Assembly (NCBI RefSeq): GCF_020144925.1
Contig: NZ_NSLC01000009.1
Location: 62,001-126,000 of the forward strand
Origin: Afifella sp. IM 167
GTDB taxonomy: Bacteria; Pseudomonadota; Alphaproteobacteria; Rhizobiales; Afifellaceae
Direction of reading: 5' to 3'
DNA: 64,000 nt
Part shown: piece by piece, positions 58,290-64,000 of the stretch
Layout: every line of letters begins with the position of its first letter
Numbering within the stretch: position 1 is the first letter of the stretch
Program-made: the position numbers and the translations under genes
The notes under the pieces: model-generated
Seen by the model: the letters and a program-made list of their open reading frames with translations, nothing else
The model's database searches: none
Told to the model about the DNA's origin: nothing

Positions 58290-58883
58290 CTAGTCGGCCG
58301 AGGCTTGCACGCGCGAAAGGTGCTCGGCAAGGCGGGCGGCGTCCTGCGGCTCCGCGGCCGCGCTTTCGGCCGGCGCGTGGCCGATATCCTGATGGCAGGT
58401 GATGCAGGTGACGCCGGCCTGCTCGGCCTGCGGATGGGTGGCCTTCGCCGCTTCCGTCTGCTTGTCGAACGCCATGGCCGCGAAGGAGTGGCAGTTGCGG
58501 CAGGTCGCCGAATCGCTCGCCGTGAGCTGGTCGATCACGCGCTGCGACAGCTCGGCGCGCTGTGCTTCGTAGGCCTCGCGCGTGGAGAGCTTGCCGGTGA
58601 GATGACCCCACACGTCGCGCGCGCCGGCGCTCGCCTTGCCGAGAAGCAGGTCGTACCAAGGATGCTCGTCGACATGGCAGGCGATGCAGGGAACGCGCAC
58701 GCCCACCGGGTTGGAGAAGTGGACCTGTTTTTCATAGGTCTCCTGCGGCCAGCTCATCTCGTGGCAGGCGACGCAGAATTCGTTGGTGCCGGTCCGCTGC
58801 ACCACTTCGGTGGTGACGCCGGCTGCGGCAAGCCCGAGGACGCCGCCCAGCACCAGCACTCCGATCCATGCCCCACGTCCCAT
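58290..58883 (-). CDS. NapC/NirT family tetrahaem cytochrome c
   Basis: A 197-residue membrane-anchored multihaem cytochrome. One N-terminal helix (WIGVLVLGGVLGLAAAGVTTEVV) is followed by four CxxCH sites: CVACH (about 37), CIACH (about 66), CRNCH (about 128) and CITCH (about 160). This is the NapC/NirT quinol-oxidising set. It passes electrons from the quinol pool to a periplasmic reductase. No reductase gene is in the window; the next leftward-reading gene upstream is a small cytochrome c, a possible partner. Confidence 0.9.
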   Translation of the reverse strand: MGRGAWIGVLVLGGVLGLAAAGVTTEVVQRTGTNEFCVACHEMSWPQETYEKQVHFSNPVGVRVPCIACHVDEHPWYDLLLGKASAGARDVWGHLTGKLSTREAYEAQRAELSQRVIDQLTASDSATCRNCHSFAAMAFDKQTEAAKATHPQAEQAGVTCITCHQDIGHAPAESAAAEPQDAARLAEHLSRVQASAD

Positions 58884-59010
58884 CGCATCCTCGCTTCGTG
58901 CCGCGGGCGGCGAGGCGCCCCCCGCATCGCCCTGTCTCGAAGGATAGGTATGGAGGAAAGGGGGGTGCCGGAAGTGCGGCGGCCGGTCGCCCTCTGCGGC
59001 GCGGCCGTGC

Positions 59011-59292
59011 TCAGTCCGCCTGCAGGAAGGCGTGCAGCGCCTCGATTTCAGGCGCCGTCAGCTTCTCCACCATGCCGCCGGTCGGCTGGTGCTCGGCGAT
59101 ATGCGTCTTGAAGGCATCGAGGTTGAGCGCCGCCATCTCTTCCTTCTTCGGCGCCAGCGTGCCGTGGCACATGGCGCATTTCGTCTTGAAGGTCGCTGCG
59201 GGGTCGAAGGCGTCCTGGGCGAGGGCGGAGGAAGCGGTGAGGAGCCCTGTGGCGAGGGCTGCTGCAACAATCGGGCGGCTGGAATGGCGCAT
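59011..59292 (-). CDS. Small monohaem cytochrome c
   Basis: A 93-residue periplasmic cytochrome. The signal peptide (PIVAAALATGLLTASSALAQ) is followed by the single haem site CAMCH and a later Met (GGMVEKLTAPEIEALHAFL) as probable sixth ligand. It is a class I cytochrome c of the short c552/c553-like type. It is 127 bases upstream of and co-directional with the NapC-type gene. It probably carries electrons between the tetrahaem protein and an unknown partner. Confidence 0.85.
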   Translation of the reverse strand: MRHSSRPIVAAALATGLLTASSALAQDAFDPAATFKTKCAMCHGTLAPKKEEMAALNLDAFKTHIAEHQPTGGMVEKLTAPEIEALHAFLQAD

Positions 59293-59405
59293 CGTCTCTC
59301 TCTCGGGCCGTGGGCGCTTTTGCGCGGCCAGATATGGCGGCCGGCGAGAGGGTGATCAAGCGCGGCGGCGATGCGACCAATCCGCGCCTGATCTTTCCGT
59401 TTGCG

Positions 59406-59564
59406 TTAGATGCGGCCCATCAGGAGCAGGATGATGAGGATGACGAGAATGACGCCGACGATGCCCGACGGCCCGTAGCCCCAGCCACGGCTGTAGGGCC
59501 AGGTCGGCACCGCGCCGATGAGAATGAGGATGAGAATGATGAGGAGTATGGTTCCGACCGACAT
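59406..59564 (-). CDS. DUF3309 family membrane micro-protein
   Basis: A 52-residue protein. It starts MSVGTILLIILILILIGAVP, continues TWPYSRGWGYGPSGIVGVIL and ends with a second hydrophobic run, MGRI*. This is the DUF3309 pattern: two short membrane segments joined by a Trp/Tyr/Gly-rich linker. AAGGA lies just upstream of the ATG. Function unknown; similar micro-proteins are common in Rhizobiales. It is antisense to longer but non-coding open frames. Confidence 0.88.
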   Translation of the reverse strand: MSVGTILLIILILILIGAVPTWPYSRGWGYGPSGIVGVILVILIILLLMGRI

Positions 59565-59694
59565 GCCGGGGTCCTTTCTTGGTTTCTCGGCTTCGATAGT
59601 CAGCCGCCTTCACAAGAACACCTCTTTCTTTGGCGGGGTTCCGCCTTTCCCGGCCTCTCTGCGGCTTCGGGGCGCAAAAAGACCTTAGGCGGCT

Positions 59695-61947
59695 TCATTT
59701 CTCGGCGGCCGTGAAGACCCCGTCCCAGTCGGGTGGAGGCGGCTCGGCACGGAAGCCGCAAAGCCGCGCCTCGTAGACGTCGAGGAGGCCGCAAAGCCTG
59801 TCCGGCGCGAGGGTGCGGAGCCGCGAAAGGGCGGCGAGCGCGGGCTCGGTCTGGGCGCGGGCATAAAGAGCGAGCATCTCCGCCTGCACCGCCTTCAGCG
59901 CCTCATAGCGGGCGGGCTCTTCAATGTCGGTCTCGTCGAGAATGGTGAAGAGCTGCAGCGGCTGCGCCCGCCCGACCACGCGCACCCGGTCGACGGGCAG
60001 GAGCATCATCCCTTCCGCCCCGGCCGCCGTCTCTTCGGAGAGGATGAGGGGCAGGGCGAACTGCTTGCAAAGCCCCTCCAGCCGCGCCGCGATGTTCACC
60101 GCATCCCCGATGGCCGAATAGTTGAAGCGGGTGCGCGAACCGAGATTGCCGACGCAGCAGTCACCGGTGTTGAGCCCGATGCCGATCTCGATCCGCCGCC
60201 CGCCCTTCGCCCCACTCTCTGCCCCACTCTCTGCCCCATTCTCTGCATTGAGCGCTTCGAGGCGCTGCAGCATCGCAAGCGCCGCCACGCAGGCCCGCCG
60301 GCGGTGCTCGGCGACGTCGAGCGGAGCGTTCCAGAAAGCCATGATGGCGTCGCCGATATACTTGTCGACCGTCGCATCCTCGGCCAGCAGGATATCGGTC
60401 ATCGGCGTCAGGAAGTCGTTGAGGAGCTTCGTCAGCGCCTGGGGGTCGAGGCCTTCCGAAAGACTGGTGAAGCCGCGTATATCGGAAAACAGGATGGTCA
60501 GCTCGCGTGTCTCGCCGCCGAGCGCCAGCCGCTCCGGCTCGTCGGCCAGCCGCTGCACCAGCGCCGGCGCGAGGTAGCGCGAGAAGGCCGCCTTGACGAA
60601 CAGCCGCTCGCGCTCCGTCACGATCAGCAGGACGGCGGTCGCGGCGACATGCGTGGCGCCGACGGAGGCTGCCGGCAGGATCGGATCGATGAGGAGCCGG
60701 TAATCGGCAAAGGCGAACCAGGAAATGCCCCCGATGAGAGCGGCCACGAGCAGCGTCACGAGCGCTCCGATGGAGGGGGCGACATAGGGGACGAGGAAAA
60801 GCACGAAGAGAGAAAGGGTGATGGCGAGGACGAACTCGGCCCCCGGCGCCCAGTCCGGCCTGGCCAGGTAGGTCTGTCCGAGAATCTGGTCGATCGCCTC
60901 GGCATGGACGAAGACGCCGGGAACGCCGCTGGCGAGCGGCGTGGCCACGAGGTCGCGCAGGCCGACGGCGCTGGTGCCGACGAGGACGATGCGCCCCTCG
61001 ATGGCGTCCTGAAGCCCGTCTTCGCCCGCATTGGCGTTGATCACGGAGGCGGCCGGCAGCCGCGCCTCCGGGCCGGCGCCGGAATAGTAGAGGAAGAGGC
61101 CGCCCTCCGGCCCGGTCGGCACGTCGAAGGCGCCTACCTTGAGCGCGGTCATCGCCGGCTCGCCGGTTTCGGCTTCGCCGCTCGCGCCGGTGGAGCGGAT
61201 GACGAGGCTGCCCGCGCCCTGCGCGACGCGCAGCGCTTCCACCGCGAGCAGCGGATAAAGCGCCCCGCCGGAAGCTTCGACCACCGGCACGCGCCGCACC
61301 ACCCCGTCCGCCGCCGGCGGGAAGGAAAAGAAGCCGATCCCGCTCGCTGCCCGGTCGAATTCGGCAAGGTTGGCGAGCGCCCCGCCGACGGGGCGAAGAT
61401 AGCTGCGTGGGTCGGTGCCGCCGAAGGCGAAGCCGGCCTTGGGGGCAGGGGGGCTGCCGCTGCTCTCCTGCGAGAAGACGAGGCCCGTCACCACCGGGTT
61501 GCGGCCGATCGCGGCCGCAAAGCTCCGGTCGTTGTCGAAACCCTCCATGCTCTCCGGCAATTCCACGCTCCCCCCGGCCTTGCGCAGGGCCGCGACGGCG
61601 TTCTCCAGCGAGGTGCGGTCCGGCTCGGGAAAGACGATGTCGAAGGCGATCGCGGCCGCCCCGGCCGCGCCGAGATTGTCCACCAGCCGGGCGAGCAGGC
61701 TGCGCGGCCAGGGCCATTGGCCGAGCGCGGCGATCGAGGCCTCGTCGATATCGACAATGACGACCGGGGCGCCGGCGCTCTGGCGCGGCTTCAGCCATTG
61801 GTAGCTGTCGAAGACGAGGGAACGCAGCCGTTCCATCGGACCGGCGCCGGCCGTGCCGAGCGCGATCACGATCGACATGGCGAGAAATCCCGCCGCCCAG
61901 ATGGCGGCAAGTCGACGGCGCTGCCTGATCTTCCGTCTGCGTGCCAT
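59695..61947 (-). CDS. CHASE2 domain adenylate/guanylate cyclase
   Basis: A membrane receptor of about 750 residues. The first helix is LAAIWAAGFLAMSIVIALGTAG. A periplasmic CHASE2 domain (about 40-370: APVVIVDIDEASIAALGQWPWPRSLLARLVDNL, AIAFDIVFPEPDR, GRIVLVGTSAVGLRDLVATPLASGVPGVFVHAEAIDQIL) is followed by three helices (about 375-450). A class III cyclase domain completes it: ELTILFSDIRGFTSLSEGLDP with metal Asp, DKYIGDAIMAFWNAP with the second Asp, and FNYSAIGDAVNIAARLEG. A (GAES)-type repeat is inserted inside the cyclase. ATG 61947 is preferred to GTG 61956. It is divergent from the beta-barrel/FecR genes, whose products may be functionally linked. Confidence 0.92.
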   Translation of the reverse strand: MARRRKIRQRRRLAAIWAAGFLAMSIVIALGTAGAGPMERLRSLVFDSYQWLKPRQSAGAPVVIVDIDEASIAALGQWPWPRSLLARLVDNLGAAGAAAIAFDIVFPEPDRTSLENAVAALRKAGGSVELPESMEGFDNDRSFAAAIGRNPVVTGLVFSQESSGSPPAPKAGFAFGGTDPRSYLRPVGGALANLAEFDRAASGIGFFSFPPAADGVVRRVPVVEASGGALYPLLAVEALRVAQGAGSLVIRSTGASGEAETGEPAMTALKVGAFDVPTGPEGGLFLYYSGAGPEARLPAASVINANAGEDGLQDAIEGRIVLVGTSAVGLRDLVATPLASGVPGVFVHAEAIDQILGQTYLARPDWAPGAEFVLAITLSLFVLFLVPYVAPSIGALVTLLVAALIGGISWFAFADYRLLIDPILPAASVGATHVAATAVLLIVTERERLFVKAAFSRYLAPALVQRLADEPERLALGGETRELTILFSDIRGFTSLSEGLDPQALTKLLNDFLTPMTDILLAEDATVDKYIGDAIMAFWNAPLDVAEHRRRACVAALAMLQRLEALNAENGAESGAESGAKGGRRIEIGIGLNTGDCCVGNLGSRTRFNYSAIGDAVNIAARLEGLCKQFALPLILSEETAAGAEGMMLLPVDRVRVVGRAQPLQLFTILDETDIEEPARYEALKAVQAEMLALYARAQTEPALAALSRLRTLAPDRLCGLLDVYEARLCGFRAEPPPPDWDGVFTAAEK
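60211..60246. repeat. 12-bp tandem repeat inside the cyclase gene
   Basis: Three in-frame copies of CCCACTCTCTGC, the last with one substitution, encode repeated (G/N)AES-type tetrapeptides on the minus strand. They extend the loop between the DKYIGD and NTGDCCVGN segments of the cyclase domain. The reading frame is preserved for any whole-unit copy number. Confidence 0.85.
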
Positions 61948-62070
61948 TTCCGTCACAGACTTTCAGAAACGTTAATTTTTCGGCACCCGGGGCGCTAACG
62001 ACCCTAGCCTTTGCGTCCCTAAAACGCGAACTTCTCCAAACTACAACAACGATATGCGCAGCGAGGGGTG

Positions 62071-63411
62071 ATGTTCGGGGTGAGGCGTACTCTGCGCGAT
62101 GCAATCTTGCTGGGAAGCTGTCTTTTTTCCGCCGCCGCGATGGCACAGGGCGAGGTTCCTGTCGGGAAGGCGAACCTCGTCTCCTACGAGGACCTCCTCG
62201 CCAACCCCGATGATCTTGCCCTCAACTACGCCTATGCCCGCCAGCAGGCGGAGAGCGGTCAGCTGGAGCAGGCGGCCGGAGCGCTGGAGCGGCTGCTCCT
62301 TCTCCAGCCGAACTGGGACGAGCTGCGGCTCTTCTATGCTGTCGTCCTTTACCGGCTCGACGACCTGAAGGGCGCCGAGCGCGAGCTGCTCATCTTGCAG
62401 GAAAGGCCGCTCGGCGCCGGCGCCGCGAACGAGGTCGCCCGCTATCTCGCTCTGGTGCGCGCCGGTGATCGCTCGACCCGCCTGACCGGCTCCGTCTCGG
62501 TCGGCGGCAGCATCGACAGCAATCCCTCCTTTGCCTCCTCCGCCGATACCGGCTTCACCGCCGGCACGCTGGTGCCGCTGACGGCGAAGGAGCGCGTCGA
62601 CGGCGCCTTCAACGCCGCCATCGACATGCGGCTGGAGCACGTCCTTGCCAATGGGCGCGGCGACCTCCTCTTCGTGGAGGGCAGCGGCTGGCTGAACGAG
62701 CAGTTCGATGTGGGCGAGGCGAGCTTCGTCACCGGTCACGGCAGGGCGGGGGCCACCTTCCATTTCCGCGATCTCGCGGTCACGCCCTCCGCGCGCTTCG
62801 GCGCCTATGCGCTTGATGGGGAGCTGTTCTACACCGAATACGGCCCCTCTCTCGCGGCGACCTACCGCATCAATCCGCACCTGAACGCTTTCGCCGAGTT
62901 CGCCGCCCTGTGGCAGGATTACGACCGCACCTCCTACAGCACGGTCGGCAGCGCCCGCGATGGCTGGCTCCTCAAGGGCGGCGGCGGGCTGACCGGGCGT
63001 CCCGTCCCGTGGCTGACCGTGACCGGCGATGCGTATCTCTTGAACAAGAACGCCTCCAGCGGCAGCTACAGCTACGACGGCGTCGAGCTGCATGCCCGCG
63101 ATCTCATCCTGCTCGGCAAGGGTCAGTATGTGACGGCCGATGTCTGGTACTGGCGCATCGTCTACGACCGGCCCGATACGGCCGTGCTGCCGGGCGTCAC
63201 CCGCGAGGACGATCGCTACCGCGCCCGTCTTGCCTATGGCCTGCCGCTTTCCACCATCGCCGAGGCGGCTGGCGGCACGTTGCCGGACGCGATCGGTCAG
63301 GTGAATCTCCAGGTCGGCGGAGAATATTATCTGCAGCAATCGAACATTTCCAATTACGACGGCGACAACTGGTCCGGGGACGTGCTTGTGACCAAGCGCT
63401 TCGCCTTTTGA
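62071..63411 (+). CDS. TPR / beta-barrel outer-membrane protein (DUF560, SLAM-like)
   Basis: About 446 residues. After a signal peptide (LLGSCLFSAAAMAQ) come TPR-like helices (about 35-135: NPDDLALNYAYARQQAESGQLEQAAGALERLL). A beta-barrel of alternating aromatic strands follows, ending in a terminal Phe (LVTKRFAF), the outer-membrane insertion signal. The order is that of Slam (surface lipoprotein assembly modulator) / DUF560 proteins, which help surface display of lipoproteins. GAGGGG precedes the ATG at 62071, which is preferred to the GTG at 62068. It is followed closely by a FecR-domain protein that could be its cargo or partner. Confidence 0.87.
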   Translation: MFGVRRTLRDAILLGSCLFSAAAMAQGEVPVGKANLVSYEDLLANPDDLALNYAYARQQAESGQLEQAAGALERLLLLQPNWDELRLFYAVVLYRLDDLKGAERELLILQERPLGAGAANEVARYLALVRAGDRSTRLTGSVSVGGSIDSNPSFASSADTGFTAGTLVPLTAKERVDGAFNAAIDMRLEHVLANGRGDLLFVEGSGWLNEQFDVGEASFVTGHGRAGATFHFRDLAVTPSARFGAYALDGELFYTEYGPSLAATYRINPHLNAFAEFAALWQDYDRTSYSTVGSARDGWLLKGGGGLTGRPVPWLTVTGDAYLLNKNASSGSYSYDGVELHARDLILLGKGQYVTADVWYWRIVYDRPDTAVLPGVTREDDRYRARLAYGLPLSTIAEAAGGTLPDAIGQVNLQVGGEYYLQQSNISNYDGDNWSGDVLVTKRFAF

Positions 63412-63426
63412 GCGCGGGAGCTGCCG

Positions 63427-64000
63427 ATGCCGAATGAACCGATCGATCCGCCGAAGACCCTGAGGGCGCTGGCTCTGGCCCTGGCGATTGGAGCGAGCCC
63501 GCTCGCGCTCGCCACCAGCCCGGCCATGGCCGCCGCCAGGATCGGCACGAGCGCGGCCGTCACGGGCGACGTCTATGTCCGTGGCGGCGCCTCCGGCCAG
63601 GAGCGCCAGGCGCAGGTGCGCGAGACGATCTTCCTTGAGGATCGGGTGCGCACCAAGCAGGAGAGCGCCCTGCAGATCCTTCTCGTCGACCGGTCGATCT
63701 TCACGGTCGGCGCGAACTGCGACATGACCATCGACCGCTTCGTCTACGATCCCGATAGCGGGGCAGGCGAGATGAGCGCGCGCGTCGTCAAGGGCGCCTT
63801 CCGCTTCATGAGCGGGCGGATCGGCGGCAACAATCCGACGAACGTCAACATCGCCACGCCGTCGGCGACGATCGGCATCCGCGGCACCTTCATCGAATCC
63901 ATCATCGGCGTGGATGCCCGCGCCATCGCCGATGCGCTCGGGCTTGAGAGCCCGCCGGGCGCCAGCCCCTCCGGCGCCGCCTTCTACATCCTCCGCGGGC
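63427..64000 (+). CDS. FecR-domain secreted protein (3' end outside window)
   Basis: At least 191 residues, open to the last base of the window. The signal peptide runs about residues 1-36 (ALALALAIGASPLALATSPAMAAARIG). A FecR-type beta-rich domain follows: AAVTGDVYVRGG, RETIFLEDRVRTKQESALQILLVDRSIFTVGANCDMTIDRFVYDP, ARVVKGAFRFMSGRIG and ATPSATIGIRGTFIE. No TonB/ECF partner is nearby, so this is the anchor-type FecR domain seen in larger secreted proteins, not the sigma regulator. The stop is not in the window. It starts 15 bases after the barrel gene's stop, so they are co-transcribed. Confidence 0.88.
   Translation, partial: MPNEPIDPPKTLRALALALAIGASPLALATSPAMAAARIGTSAAVTGDVYVRGGASGQERQAQVRETIFLEDRVRTKQESALQILLVDRSIFTVGANCDMTIDRFVYDPDSGAGEMSARVVKGAFRFMSGRIGGNNPTNVNIATPSATIGIRGTFIESIIGVDARAIADALGLESPPGASPSGAAFYILRG

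Overview
The window is high-GC DNA from what looks like an alphaproteobacterium, most plausibly of the Hyphomicrobiales (Rhizobiales) type. This is inferred from base composition, dense overlapping operons, many ABC-independent carboxylate transporters (TTT and TRAP), a DUF3309 micro-protein and a CCA-encoding tRNA-Met(CAU). No rRNA, CRISPR array, complete insertion sequence or phage gene is visible. Apart from one tRNA the window is accessory or catabolic in character.

Layout. (1) 1-14005: an acyl-CoA catabolic region. It holds an SDR (cut by the left edge), a PaaG-like crotonase, a three-piece biotin-dependent acyl-CoA carboxylase (free BCCP, carboxyltransferase, free biotin carboxylase), a DUF35 / thiolase-like pair and a divergent TetR regulator. 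An MmgE/PrpD protein follows, then a tightly overlapping operon MaoC - acyl-CoA dehydrogenase - MaoC - CaiB/BaiF CoA-transferase - CitE-like lyase - MaoC. The gene set resembles both the mycobacterial leucine/itaconate (accA1-accD1-fadE19-MaoC-citE) cluster and steroid side-chain aldolase modules. (2) 14034-22622: three exported proteins, a 1.5-kb-residue TPR-CHAT protease, a caspase-like C14 protease and a TPR / DUF900 alpha/beta hydrolase, arranged around one divergent promoter region.

(3) 22656-36978: a GntR-controlled catabolic cluster. Leftward genes encode MmgE/PrpD, HyuA, HyuB and a D-threonine-aldolase-type PLP enzyme. Rightward genes encode the GntR regulator, a TctCBA tripartite transporter and a second HyuA/HyuB pair. 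A matching pseudo-palindrome lies in front of gntR and in front of the transporter operon. (4) 37197-43428: a BaeSR-like two-component system divergent from an RND efflux pump (MFP lipoprotein plus permease). (5) 43980-56129: a second amino-acid/amide catabolic cluster with a TRAP transporter, gamma-glutamyltransferase-like enzyme, DAO-type oxidase, a third HyuA/HyuB pair, diaminopropionate ammonia-lyase and a divergent XRE-cupin regulator. This block is bracketed by the RND gene end and a frameshifted remnant of the same RND 3' end at about 56406-56494.

(6) 56584-64000: GNAT acetyltransferase, tRNA-Met, RatA/COQ10-like protein, a 15-bp minisatellite, a NapC-type tetrahaem cytochrome, a small monohaem cytochrome c and a 52-aa DUF3309 protein. 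At the right edge a CHASE2 adenylate/guanylate cyclase faces a TPR / beta-barrel outer-membrane protein and a FecR-domain protein that runs off the window.

The best candidates for undescribed biology are the exported CHAT/caspase/DUF900 module, the CHASE2-cyclase / beta-barrel / FecR module, and the thiolase-like plus DUF35 pair whose 'thiolase' lacks the usual nucleophilic cysteine.
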